This document shows positions 33,008-40,972 of a stretch of 64,000 nucleotides of DNA, piece after piece. Position 1 is the first letter of the stretch; each line of letters begins with the position of its first letter. Source of the stretch: Bacteroidota bacterium (lineage in GTDB: Bacteria > Bacteroidota > Bacteroidia > Cytophagales > Cyclobacteriaceae). Where the stretch lies: the NCBI GenBank assembly GCA_016178785.1, contig JACOSO010000017.1, forward strand, positions 1 through 64,000, written 5' to 3'. Made by a program: the position numbers and the translations under genes. The notes under the pieces were generated by a model. It searched no databases. It saw nothing but the letters and a program-made list of their open reading frames with translations, and had not been told where the DNA came from.

Positions 33008-34279
33008 TCAACTTTGCTCAGAAAATGTCACCGTTATTTTATGAGAACTTCCTACCATCTCGTAAGTGATGGTAAATGAATAGGTATCGCATATAGCTTT
33101 TACAATCGACAAGCCTAAACCCAACGACTTTGATTTTGGATTTGATTTCACAAACCGTTGAAATAGTCGATCTACCTTCCCAGTAGAACCTGTCCCGGTG
33201 TTAGTAATTTCTATTTTTCCCGGAAGTGTAGAAATGGAGATCACACCCGGAGACGTGTTGTGCTTAATGGAATTGACAATCAGGTTTTCTAAAAGTATTT
33301 CTGCCAGATAGGGGTGCATCTTCACCTGCAAACGGTGAGGGTAATTTTTTTCAACGGATATCGACTTTATTTTGATAAGCTCATCGAAGCTCGAAAGAAT
33401 TCTGGAAGCCACATCGTTAACGCTGATATCATCCACTTCATGAAATTGTCGGTTTTCAATCTTCGATAAGATAATCAGCGCTTCGTTTAATTTGGAAAGC
33501 CGGTTAGTCGCCAATGATGCGGAATTGATCAAATCCATTTGCTCCTTTGACATCTCAGGTGACTGCATAAGAATTTCCAGTTTATTCTTAATGATGGCCA
33601 GTGGTGTCTGAATTTCGTGTGAGGCGTTCTCTGTAAATTCTTTTTGAATGTTAAACTCATTGTTGATTTTGACTGACATCTTTTCGATAGCCGCAGACAG
33701 TTCATTGAATTCTTTAATTGAACTTTGGGGTAAGGTCATACTTTGCGCAAGGTCAACTTTATAATTATTGATCTTGTCAAGGATGTAATAGAAAGGCTTC
33801 CATAATTTTTTTGAAACCCGATTGTTCACCAAAGTCAGTGCAGCAATAAACGCAATGAAAAGCAAGGTCTCTAAAATGAAAACATCTTTCAAAAGCGTTG
33901 TATAATCCAAGACAGCTCGCCTCACTTGGATGAAATAATTGTGATTGTTCACGCGCTTGTAAAAAGACAATTGACGATACAGTAGAAATCGGCCGTCAAT
34001 CGAATCATAAATTAAAGTATCGGACAGTGTTTCCGTTTCCGACATGATCTTGTTTATCGGCCTGATGCTTAGCACGTCAGTATACTCTTGGAACAGAAGC
34101 ATCAAACTGTCTGACTTGGCCAGTTGCTTGAGGTTATATTCTTTCCGTTCGTGCAGTTTAATATTAATGCTGTTATCGATCGTGATTTGAAACAACAAGT
34201 AAAACAAAACTCCACCAAGGAAGAAGATAATAAAGGAGACAGCCAAAAAGTAAAGCGTAGTTTTATTAAGAAGCTTCAT
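33008..34279 (-). CDS. Sensor histidine kinase of an OmpR-type two-component system
   Basis: A 423-residue membrane kinase. Helix 1 (about 8-31) and helix 2 (about 135-155) enclose a periplasmic sensor of about 100 residues with no recognised fold. HAMP-like linker, then HisKA with TENASHEIQTPLAIIKNKLE (acceptor His near 218), and ATPase boxes ENLIVNSIKHN, EITNTGTGSTGKVDRLFQRF and GLGLSIVKAICDTYSF. The glutamate after the acceptor His is typical of kinases with phosphatase activity. It follows the regulator gene by 3 bases. The signal is unknown; neighbours point to envelope or osmotic stress. Confidence 0.91.
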   Translation of the reverse strand: MKLLNKTTLYFLAVSFIIFFLGGVLFYLLFQITIDNSINIKLHERKEYNLKQLAKSDSLMLLFQEYTDVLSIRPINKIMSETETLSDTLIYDSIDGRFLLYRQLSFYKRVNNHNYFIQVRRAVLDYTTLLKDVFILETLLFIAFIAALTLVNNRVSKKLWKPFYYILDKINNYKVDLAQSMTLPQSSIKEFNELSAAIEKMSVKINNEFNIQKEFTENASHEIQTPLAIIKNKLEILMQSPEMSKEQMDLINSASLATNRLSKLNEALIILSKIENRQFHEVDDISVNDVASRILSSFDELIKIKSISVEKNYPHRLQVKMHPYLAEILLENLIVNSIKHNTSPGVISISTLPGKIEITNTGTGSTGKVDRLFQRFVKSNPKSKSLGLGLSIVKAICDTYSFTITYEMVGSSHKITVTFSEQS

Positions 34280-34282
34280 TGC

Positions 34283-34963
34283 TTAGTCATGGTCAGTGAA
34301 TTTATAACCTACCCCATAAACCGTTTGCAGGTAATCGATGGCTCCATTTTCAACAAGCTTTTTGCGCAAATTGCTCACGTGAGCATAAATAAAATCAAAT
34401 GAATCAGCTGAATCGATGTAGTCTCCCCAGAGATGTTCCACAATTGATTCTTTTGTCAAGACTTTGTTTTTATTGGCGATGAAAAAAATCAACAAATCGA
34501 ATTCCTTCTTGGTAAGAAGTATGGGCTTCTGATCCACAAAAACTTTTAGCGTTTCAGGGTTAGCCCGAATTTCGTGAAAGTCAATTTCTTTTTTGCCTTC
34601 AAATTTTCTACGCCTCAGAATCGATCTGATCCTTGCATTGAGTTCAGAGAGATTAAATGGCTTGGTGAGATAATCATCAGCACCAATATCCAATCCTTTG
34701 ATTTTATCCTCCAATGAATTTCTGGCTGAGATGATGATCACCCCGGTGTTGGATAATTTTGTTTTAAGCAACTCAACCAACGCAAGGCCATTCCCATCCG
34801 GAAGGCCGATGTCTGCCAGGATACAGTCGTATTCGTAAACATTGATTTTTTCAGAGCCTTCTTGAAAGTCACAAGCTTCTTCACAAACATATCCCTCCAT
34901 TCTCAAATAGGTCGAGATTGAATTCAGTAACTCCTTTTCGTCTTCAATAATTAAGACTTTCAT
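34283..34963 (-). CDS. OmpR/PhoB family response regulator
   Basis: I place the start at 34963, giving 226 residues that begin MKVLIIEDEKELLNSI; a longer frame to 35080 would add 39 unlikely residues across the terminator. The receiver holds the acidic pair EDE (about 7), the phosphorylated Asp in ADIGLPDGNG (about 51) and Lys in YLTKPF (about 100). The winged-helix DNA-binding domain has LTKKEFDLLIFFIANKNKVL, ESIVEHLWGDY, FIYAHVSNLRKKL and VYGVGYKF. The matched kinase follows. Such regulators bind direct repeats with about 11-bp period, as seen at six sites nearby. Confidence 0.93.
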   Translation of the reverse strand: MKVLIIEDEKELLNSISTYLRMEGYVCEEACDFQEGSEKINVYEYDCILADIGLPDGNGLALVELLKTKLSNTGVIIISARNSLEDKIKGLDIGADDYLTKPFNLSELNARIRSILRRRKFEGKKEIDFHEIRANPETLKVFVDQKPILLTKKEFDLLIFFIANKNKVLTKESIVEHLWGDYIDSADSFDFIYAHVSNLRKKLVENGAIDYLQTVYGVGYKFTDHD

Positions 34964-35032
34964 TGAATTAACTCTAAGTGAATTTAAAATGCTTTTGCTG
35001 TTATCTAAAGGAATTAGTTTAAAAGTTGATTC

Positions 35033-35064
35033 AAACAAAAGGCCAATCCGGAAAAGGATTGGCC
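35033..35064 (-). terminator. Rho-independent terminator for the 35918-35101 operon
   Basis: A perfect 9-bp stem GGCCAATCC/GGATTGGCC (35041-35049 with 35056-35064), loop of six. On the minus strand it is followed by TTTTGTTTG. It ends transcription from the coiled-coil/94-residue gene pair before the regulator gene. Confidence 0.82.
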
Positions 35065-35100
35065 CACGTGGGAACATCACTCAACTAAACCCCTTAAGGA

Positions 35101-35385
35101 CTACCTAAAACTTACCATTAAGTTTCCAACGTGCTTATTCTCATCGAGCATCTCTATTTTATATATACCCGGGCCAATTTTTTTTGCTAAAGAATAGGTC
35201 AATTCCAATTTTGTTATGCTGCCCAATGAGGAGGTCTCTTTCACGTTCTTCAGGTCGAAAGAGCCAAACAGATCCGGCAATTGAATACCGCGTGAATCGA
35301 AAATTTTAAAACTTGGTTTTTTCATGTCGCTCTGAACATTTAGCGAGGTAATTATCTTTCGCACTCGCTTCCCTCTTATATTCAT
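35101..35385 (-). CDS. Small protein of unknown function
   Basis: A 94-residue protein, basic at the start (NIRGKRVRKIITSLNVQ) and then beta-rich: KIFDSRGIQLPDLFGS, SITKLELTYSLAKKIGPG, IYKIEMLDENKHVGNLMVSF. The second half resembles a small Ig-like or sorting-type sandwich, but no signal peptide is seen. Its start overlaps the stop of the coiled-coil gene by 4 bases (ATGA), so translation is probably coupled. A strong terminator follows. Confidence 0.6.
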   Translation of the reverse strand: MNIRGKRVRKIITSLNVQSDMKKPSFKIFDSRGIQLPDLFGSFDLKNVKETSSLGSITKLELTYSLAKKIGPGIYKIEMLDENKHVGNLMVSFR

Positions 35386-35918
35386 CTTATATTCAACTTA
35401 CCACTCTTCGTCATTGACTCAATAAGAATGTTGTCCTTGGAAGCCAGGCGAGCGCTTGCGAGCTGATCATTTAGTAGCTTATTGCTATCCAACAATAAAA
35501 CTACTTTGCTCGTCAGGCTTTTGTTTTCTTGACCGAGCTGAGCATTGGCCGTTTTAAGATTCGCCATTTGCTTTTCCCAATCCTTTTGGGTGGCAAGCAG
35601 CTCGTTGTACTTTTTGGCAGATTCTTCTATTGCCTTCTGGTTCTTCCAAACTTCTTGCTGGGTAGCAGTAAGCTTCGAATTAGTTTCTGTAAAGGATTTC
35701 TCTAGCTCCTGATTTTTGGAAGTGAGCGAGTCAGTCTTACCTTGGAATATTTTTACGTCCTTGCCAAGAAACTCGGCTTCTTTTCTTAGCGAATCTGTTT
35801 TAGATTCTGCAGAGATCAGATTTTGTTTTAGGGTATTTGCTTTCCTTATGGTGAAAAATAATCCCCCGACACCCAGCAGTGCTAGTACCAGAATAATACC
35901 AGTGATGGAATTCTTCAT
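35382..35918 (-). CDS. Membrane-anchored coiled-coil protein
   Basis: A 178-residue protein with one N-terminal membrane helix (about 7-24) and then a continuous coiled coil (about 30-160) rich in Lys, Gln, Thr and Ser. There is no enzyme motif. Such proteins often act as spacers in the cell envelope. Two 11-bp-period repeat sites lie upstream on its strand (35980-36001, and more distantly 36135-36156), suggesting control by the neighbouring two-component system. It is first of a two-gene operon. Confidence 0.72.
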   Translation of the reverse strand: MKNSITGIILVLALLGVGGLFFTIRKANTLKQNLISAESKTDSLRKEAEFLGKDVKIFQGKTDSLTSKNQELEKSFTETNSKLTATQQEVWKNQKAIEESAKKYNELLATQKDWEKQMANLKTANAQLGQENKSLTSKVVLLLDSNKLLNDQLASARLASKDNILIESMTKSGKLNIR

Positions 35919-35979
35919 ATTCCTTTATGGTTAATATATGGTTAATATATTCTCAACATTTTTTTTGAAATGTAGATTT

Positions 35980-36001
35980 TGAATCTTAAGCAATTCTTTA
36001 G
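35980..36001 (-). promoter_or_regulatory. 11-bp-period direct repeat, candidate response-regulator site
   Basis: Read on the minus strand it is CTAAAGAATTG followed by CTTAAGATTCA, the two half-units of the 31163 and 32678 sites in swapped order. It lies 61 bases upstream of the coiled-coil gene. Confidence 0.64.
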
Positions 36002-36134
36002 AACTAACTGATTTGATAATTTATTTTCGAGGCAAACAATTTTTGAAGTCAGCTCGTGGCCCATTTTTCCACCAGGTCAGAAGTAGACCAATCTCTTAGA
36101 CATTTCTTTGCAACCAAATCGGCAAGATGTTGCT

Positions 36135-36156
36135 GAAATCTTAAGCGATTCCATAG
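36135..36156 (-). promoter_or_regulatory. Weaker 11-bp-period direct repeat
   Basis: On the minus strand it is CTATGGAATCG followed by CTTAAGATTTC. The second unit is close to consensus, the first matches at about 8 of 11. It lies between the divergent coiled-coil and 87-residue genes, so the target is uncertain. Confidence 0.42.
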
Positions 36157-36234
36157 AAGAATTCACTCGAGGCTCCTCATCAAAAGATTTCCTGAAGAAT
36201 TATAATTAATATTTCTGCTCCATTATTTAAATCT

Positions 36235-36498
36235 ATGCTTCGTACGGTAGCTTATTTTGAGGGTTCGGACTTGGCCAAGCCAATAGAGCTGACAGGGATT
36301 TCGAAACGAATTAATTCAATTGGACTACAGCCAATTCCGGGCGATCAATTTCGATATGAAGATCTAATTAAGGAAGACAAGGATAAAATAGAAAAGCTTG
36401 TTGGCAAGCCGTCAATTAGAAACGTAGTCGTTAAGTCCAGGCAGTTTAAATTCGAAAACACATACGCAGCTATATATATTATGCTGGGGCCTGATTAA
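36235..36498 (+). CDS. Small protein of unknown function
   Basis: An 87-residue protein with no signal peptide: AYFEGSDLAKPIELTGISKR, then a charged helix LIKEDKDKIEKLVGKPS and a hydrophobic end TYAAIYIMLGPD. I recognise no family. It runs directly into the region of the EF-hand gene (60 bases before the start I prefer), so they may be co-transcribed. Coding is moderately supported by length and position only. Confidence 0.5.
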   Translation: MLRTVAYFEGSDLAKPIELTGISKRINSIGLQPIPGDQFRYEDLIKEDKDKIEKLVGKPSIRNVVVKSRQFKFENTYAAIYIMLGPD

Positions 36499-36557
36499 TG
36501 ATGCTAAGAAAATACGTATCAGCAAAACAGAATGACGTAAACAAAACTTCTGTTAAT

Positions 36558-37079
36558 ATGAAAACAAAAACAGTATTGATGATTGGCCTCGTGCAAATAG
36601 CCTGTGGCGTATCAAAAACGTACTTAACGTTTCCCGATTGGGATTCTAATTCTGATAAACAAATCAGAAGAAATGAGTTTGTAGATGCTTATGGTAATCT
36701 GAATTATTTTAATAAATGGAGTCACGGTAAAGGCTCAATCTCATATGCAGATTTTTATCCAGCCGTTTTTGAATCAATGGATAGAGATCAGAATAAGCTG
36801 ATCACCAGCGATGAGTTTAACTCTCAGATTAAGTTGTTTTTTTTCGGAATGTTCAACGGAGATTTTGGGAAATGGGATGATGATAAAAGCGGTTCTATCA
36901 TTCTGAACGAGTTCGTTAAGCATATCGGTGCTAGTAAATTTGCCTCGTTATGGGACGACAATAGCGATACGTGGATCGAAAATCATGAGATGGCCGGAGG
37001 AATGTTCTACGTGTGCGATGTGAACAACAACGGTTCCGTAGATGAAATCGAGCTTAATAACTGGAAAAAGAATAGATGA
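36558..37079 (+). CDS. Exported EF-hand protein
   Basis: From the ATG at 36558 the protein has 173 residues and an N-terminal hydrophobic segment TVLMIGLVQIACG, probably a lipoprotein signal with Cys about 15. A longer frame from 36498 adds 20 residues that bury the signal. Five EF-hand-like loops follow: DWDSNSDKQIRRNE, DRDQNKLITSDE, DDDKSGSIILNE, DDNSDTWIENHE and DVNNNGSVDEIE. Most keep the acidic positions 1, 3 and 12, so calcium binding is likely. Five loops in one small exported protein is unusual. It converges on the NhaD gene, 4 bases apart. Confidence 0.8.
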   Translation: MKTKTVLMIGLVQIACGVSKTYLTFPDWDSNSDKQIRRNEFVDAYGNLNYFNKWSHGKGSISYADFYPAVFESMDRDQNKLITSDEFNSQIKLFFFGMFNGDFGKWDDDKSGSIILNEFVKHIGASKFASLWDDNSDTWIENHEMAGGMFYVCDVNNNGSVDEIELNNWKKNR

Positions 37080-37083
37080 AATG

Positions 37084-38364
37084 CTAGCGCAGAATAAAAC
37101 TTTCTTGTATTATAAAGACAGCGATTCCTGCTAAGTAGCCTATCACTGCTAACCACGAAATATTTTTCAGATACCATCCGAAGGAAATTTTTTCCAAGCC
37201 CATAGCAGCAATGCCTGCGGCAGAACCAATGATCAACAAGCTGCCGCCTGTGCCTGCACAAAAAGCAAGCAGATGCCAAAATGAATGATCCAGCGGATAA
37301 ACATCCAGTGAATACATCGCAATAGCGGCCGCCACAATGGGCACATTGTCCACAATCGCAGAAACGATACCGATGATTGTCACAATTATTTTTTCACTTT
37401 CAAATGTATTGTTTAGCGTACCAGCCAATCTTGTAAGCTGACTCGTGTTTTGAAGTACTCCCACCGCCAGCAGTATTCCTAAAAAGAAAAGAACACTGGG
37501 CACATCCATGTGTTCCAATGCTTGAATGACCGAGAATTTTTGTCTTTCTTCTTCTACTTTATTTCGATGAATTAATTCCGTCAGAATCCAAAGAAGCCCC
37601 AGGCCAAGTAACATACCCATGAAGGGCGGCAAATGTGTAATGGTTTTAAATACTGGGACCAACAGAAGTACAGCCAATCCACTGAAAAAAATTAATTTCT
37701 GCTCAAAAGATAAAGGGCCTTTTACAACACCAGTGTTGTCTTTCGCTTGCGCTTGAGAGCCTTTCGTCATTAACAATGTGACGATGATCAAAGGAACAAG
37801 AAGGCTGAACAAACTTGGTAAGAACAGGTGAATAATAATTGATGAAGATGAAATTTGGCCTCCGATCCAAAGCATCGTAGTAGTAACATCTCCAATAGGT
37901 GACCAGGCGCCACCCGCATTCGCGGCAATGATGATCAATCCGATGAACAGCAACCGGTGTTGAGAGTGTCGAAGCAGTTTAATGCAAAACGTCACCATCA
38001 CGATGGTAGTAGTAAGATTATCTAAAACTGCCGAAAGAAAAAAAGTAATCAAGCTGACAATCCATAGCAATGTTTTTTCATTTTTGGTGGTAATCGCCCT
38101 ATTGATTATTTCAAAACCATCGTGCGAGTCAATCAACTCTACAATCGTCATGGCTCCCATGAGAAAAAACAATATGCTGGAGATTTCCCCTAGCTGTTCA
38201 AGCAGTTGGTGAGTAACAATGTGTGGATCGTTAAATAAAATATAAACTGTCCAGCAGAGTACGCCCGTTACAAGGGCGGTAGCTGTTTTGTTAATTCCAA
38301 CCGAATGCTCCAGTGCAATAAAGAGATAGCCAACGCAAAATAGAACAATGATGATGGTCCCCAT
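37084..38364 (-). CDS. nhaD: NhaD-type Na+/H+ antiporter
   Basis: A 426-residue integral membrane protein with about 12 predicted helices, in the IT/NhaD superfamily. Marker segments are EISSILFFLMGAMTIVELID, SAVLDNLTTTIVMVTF with the conserved Asp-Asn, NAGGAWSPIGDVTTTMLW, and FCAGTGGSLLIIGSAAG near the end. It would export sodium or lithium in exchange for protons under salt or alkaline stress. The UspA-type gene is upstream on the same strand, 59 bases away, so a stress operon is possible. Trehalose genes nearby fit an osmotic theme. Confidence 0.88.
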   Translation of the reverse strand: MGTIIIVLFCVGYLFIALEHSVGINKTATALVTGVLCWTVYILFNDPHIVTHQLLEQLGEISSILFFLMGAMTIVELIDSHDGFEIINRAITTKNEKTLLWIVSLITFFLSAVLDNLTTTIVMVTFCIKLLRHSQHRLLFIGLIIIAANAGGAWSPIGDVTTTMLWIGGQISSSSIIIHLFLPSLFSLLVPLIIVTLLMTKGSQAQAKDNTGVVKGPLSFEQKLIFFSGLAVLLLVPVFKTITHLPPFMGMLLGLGLLWILTELIHRNKVEEERQKFSVIQALEHMDVPSVLFFLGILLAVGVLQNTSQLTRLAGTLNNTFESEKIIVTIIGIVSAIVDNVPIVAAAIAMYSLDVYPLDHSFWHLLAFCAGTGGSLLIIGSAAGIAAMGLEKISFGWYLKNISWLAVIGYLAGIAVFIIQESFILR

Positions 38365-38423
38365 TGGCTTGAAGATAATTAATAAGCACTAAACTTATGT
38401 TGAAAAAGTATCGGCAGAGTCGT

Positions 38424-39362
38424 CTATTGAGAAGAGGACTCATAGAACATCGCAGAGAGAGGTCGGGCTTTCTTTACCATGGAAGTCAGATATGCAGTCG
38501 ATGTTTTTGAAACTTCAGGCCGAATGCTTAATACTGGAAACTTGGCGTGGTTAACAATGTCTTGAGTGTATGGCCCAAGAAAGAACTCTTTAATTGTAGT
38601 ATCAAGTGTGGCAGTAATGACGATGAGATCAGGCTTTTCGAGGTTAGAAACGGCAAGCACTTGTTTTGCTACTACTTCGCAGAAATATACTTCACTTCCG
38701 CAAATCACATCGTCTTCTGCGATTTTTGTTTGAATGGTATTAATTAACGGACACATTTCGATGACACCTATTGCATCATTCCTATTAACGATTCCGGCAA
38801 TGAAAAGTGAGGATCCGTTTTTTCGAATAATTGGTCTTATGATATCGTACTTATCAAGTGCGTGAGGTATCATGCGAACCGGAAACAACATTTTCTTGAA
38901 ATCAGTCCATTGATTTGTGCCCGGGACAGACATGACTGGACACGGGGCATTTTTCACCACGCGATACGCATTCGAGCCGATGAAAAATTCGCGCAGTCCC
39001 GAAGAGCCATGCGTGCCTAGTACGATAAGATTGGCTTTTGAATGATGAGCACCTCGACAAATTTCGTCAGCCGGATTTCCAGATTGCACAAGGTAATTCA
39101 CTTCAATTTTATGCTTTGCAGCTAATTTCATTGCCAATCCATTTAAATTGTCGCTAGCACTTTTGGTAAGGTCGGCAAGAACCATATTCGCAGCCCCTCC
39201 CGCTTCTGGCGGATAAAGGACATATGCATTTTCAAGAACATGAAGCAGAGTAAGCGAGGCCTGGTGTCTTTTACAAATGCCAATAGCAGTTTCTAAAGCA
39301 TTGTATGAGGTGGGCGAAAAATCAATGGCCAACAAAACTTTTTCGATTTCATAGCTCTTCAT
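38424..39362 (-). CDS. Universal stress protein with two UspA domains
   Basis: A 312-residue tandem UspA protein. Domain one (about 5-150) has LLAIDFSPTSYNALETAIG and the ATP-loop GTHGSSGLREFFIGSNAYRVV; domain two (about 155-290) has a degenerate loop, LDTTIKEFFLGPYTQDIV. Loss of the glycines in the second loop suggests only one nucleotide site. It sits between NhaD and a DUF2179-type gene. An 11-bp-period repeat lies 97 bases upstream on its strand, linking it to the nearby two-component system. Confidence 0.88.
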   Translation of the reverse strand: MKSYEIEKVLLAIDFSPTSYNALETAIGICKRHQASLTLLHVLENAYVLYPPEAGGAANMVLADLTKSASDNLNGLAMKLAAKHKIEVNYLVQSGNPADEICRGAHHSKANLIVLGTHGSSGLREFFIGSNAYRVVKNAPCPVMSVPGTNQWTDFKKMLFPVRMIPHALDKYDIIRPIIRKNGSSLFIAGIVNRNDAIGVIEMCPLINTIQTKIAEDDVICGSEVYFCEVVAKQVLAVSNLEKPDLIVITATLDTTIKEFFLGPYTQDIVNHAKFPVLSIRPEVSKTSTAYLTSMVKKARPLSAMFYESSSQ

Positions 39363-39459
39363 GACTCACCTATTAGAAGTGTATTTTAATGGTTTTAAGA
39401 TCCACTCGATCAATTGACCGACCTGGTTGAGTTGTCTTTAGTGTAGCCAACTTAGCGCC

Positions 39460-39481
39460 AGAAGCTTTAGCAATACTTTAG
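39460..39481 (-). promoter_or_regulatory. 11-bp-period direct repeat, candidate response-regulator site
   Basis: On the minus strand it is CTAAAGTATTG followed by CTAAAGCTTCT: the CTAAAG core occurs twice, 11 bases apart. The first unit differs from the sites at 31163 and 32678 at one or two positions. It lies upstream of the UspA gene. Confidence 0.52.
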
Positions 39482-39506
39482 TTCAAGAAAAATTTCCAGC
39501 TTTTTT

Positions 39507-40115
39507 TTAATTTCTGATTACACCCCTGAGCCAGGTAAATAGTTGAAAGCTACTTGTCTCTTCCGGTAAAACCCCGCTTTCACTTGCCGCTTTTACATTC
39601 TGTATGGTATAGAATGCCGAGGGAAGAATGGACTTCAGCATCTTCAGAAGGTCCTCTAATCGCTCGCGTGGAAGGACAGTAAACACAAGTTTCCCGCGAC
39701 CGGCATGACCTTCGGCATCCAACAATGTATAGCGAAATCTTTCTTTGACCATATACTCGATAAGTAATGTTACGTCTTTGTGGCTGATTATACGAATGAT
39801 CACTTTGCCATAAGCTATACGCTCTTCAATGATCATCCCTACAAAAATTCCAGCGGCAAAGCCACCCGGGTACGCAACATAGCAGACCCAATTGTCTAAG
39901 TGCTGAAAAATTTGTCGCATAGCTATCAACCAAATCAACGCTTCAAAAAAACCCATGATAGTGGAAGTGTAGCGTCTCCCACCCAGCATATAAATAAGAC
40001 GAATGGTATTTACTGAAACTTCGCATATGCGTGCCATAAAAATCAGGATTGGCAATAGAACGTACGCAAAAGTGTTTTCAGACAAGCCAAGAGTTTCAAT
40101 AAAAAAATGATCCAT
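39507..40115 (-). CDS. DUF2179/DUF5698 family membrane protein (UPF0316-like)
   Basis: A 202-residue protein. Three membrane helices fill the first half (LPILIFMARICEVSVNTIRL, then GFFEALIWLIAMRQIFQHLD and YVAYPGGFAAGIFVGMIIEE), and a soluble C-terminal half of DUF2179 type follows (VTLLIEYMVKERFRYTLLDA, FTVLPRERLEDLLKMLKSIL). DUF2179 domains occur at the end of other membrane proteins and may bind a small ligand. It is 47 bases after otsB on the same strand, so it may be co-transcribed with the trehalose genes. Confidence 0.84.
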   Translation of the reverse strand: MDHFFIETLGLSENTFAYVLLPILIFMARICEVSVNTIRLIYMLGGRRYTSTIMGFFEALIWLIAMRQIFQHLDNWVCYVAYPGGFAAGIFVGMIIEERIAYGKVIIRIISHKDVTLLIEYMVKERFRYTLLDAEGHAGRGKLVFTVLPRERLEDLLKMLKSILPSAFYTIQNVKAASESGVLPEETSSFQLFTWLRGVIRN

Positions 40116-40162
40116 GTGTGTCCTTACGTTTAGATCAGTTATTCATTTGGCCTAAAGTCAAT

Positions 40163-40972
40163 TTACGGGTGACAATTTTGGTTCTGCATTTTTTGAACTG
40201 TCGTTTGCTCAGCGGAAACAAGTCGCTTAATAAAGGGAACCACTAGCCCTTGATTTTTAAGATAGAAATTGGCAAACGACTGAACTGGCTTTCCGACCTT
40301 AATGGTCCACGCATCCTTGCCCAATACTTTGAATAGATCCTCGTCAGTTTCACTGTCCCCAATCGCCATTATAAAATCAAATCTTTTATCACCCAGCCAT
40401 TGGACAACAAACGACCCTTTATCAATACCAGGTGAGCGAAGTTCAATGGTATATTCGCCATCATAAACACGAAATTGCTCATGCATTGGTAGAGAGTAAA
40501 TGACCCTAAGTATTTTTAGCTTGTCTTCATTTGATACCTCATTCGCAATGGCTCTGTAATGCCACGCGATTGAATACGTCTTTTGCTCGGTGTGCGACCC
40601 TTCATACTGCAAGCAAAGCGCTTTGAATGCTCGAAGTGCGTTTGGAATCCAATCTGTATTCACTGAAATAAAGCTTTCCCATCCTCCTCCAGGTTTTTTA
40701 GAAGAGCCTCCATGCTCAGCAACCAAAATTATTGGCGAGTCTCGCCAAAAAACATCAAGGTGCTCTTCATCTCTTCCACTAATTAAAATGACCTGATTCT
40801 TTGCATCAGAAGCAAGAGCATAAACAGTTTCTTTAGTAGTTGTATCGGGTACGGTTAATTCAGGGCGAATGAAAAATGGAACAATGGTGCCGTCATAATC
40901 CAGCAGAATAAGCCTCGACTTCGCGGAATTATAGCTCAAAAACAATTTCTGAAAATCAAGTTCCTCCATCAT
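40163..40972 (-). CDS. otsB: Trehalose-6-phosphate phosphatase
   Basis: A 269-residue HAD-family phosphatase. Motif I LLDYDGTIVPF (about 23) carries the nucleophile and the acid Asp; VILISGRDEEHLD is motif II; the cap region has VAEHGGSSKKPGGGW; motif IV GDSETDEDLFKVLG (about 210) holds the magnesium site. It removes phosphate from trehalose-6-phosphate made by the upstream enzyme. Its start overlaps otsA by 4 bases, showing coupled translation. The pathway makes trehalose, a compatible solute. Confidence 0.93.
   Translation of the reverse strand: MMEELDFQKLFLSYNSAKSRLILLDYDGTIVPFFIRPELTVPDTTTKETVYALASDAKNQVILISGRDEEHLDVFWRDSPIILVAEHGGSSKKPGGGWESFISVNTDWIPNALRAFKALCLQYEGSHTEQKTYSIAWHYRAIANEVSNEDKLKILRVIYSLPMHEQFRVYDGEYTIELRSPGIDKGSFVVQWLGDKRFDFIMAIGDSETDEDLFKVLGKDAWTIKVGKPVQSFANFYLKNQGLVVPFIKRLVSAEQTTVQKMQNQNCHP

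Larger units (their letters stand above)
35919..36234. other. Divergent intergenic region
   Basis: About 316 bases. It contains a direct duplication of TATGGTTAATA at 35928-35951, the repeat site at 35980-36001, and a weaker one at 36135-36156. It must hold the promoters of the coiled-coil gene (minus) and of the 87-residue gene (plus). No gene is seen. Confidence 0.6.

Noticed and set aside
34964-35080. Longer start for the response regulator
   Set aside because: It would run through the terminator hairpin at 35041-35064 and add residues unlike any receiver domain.
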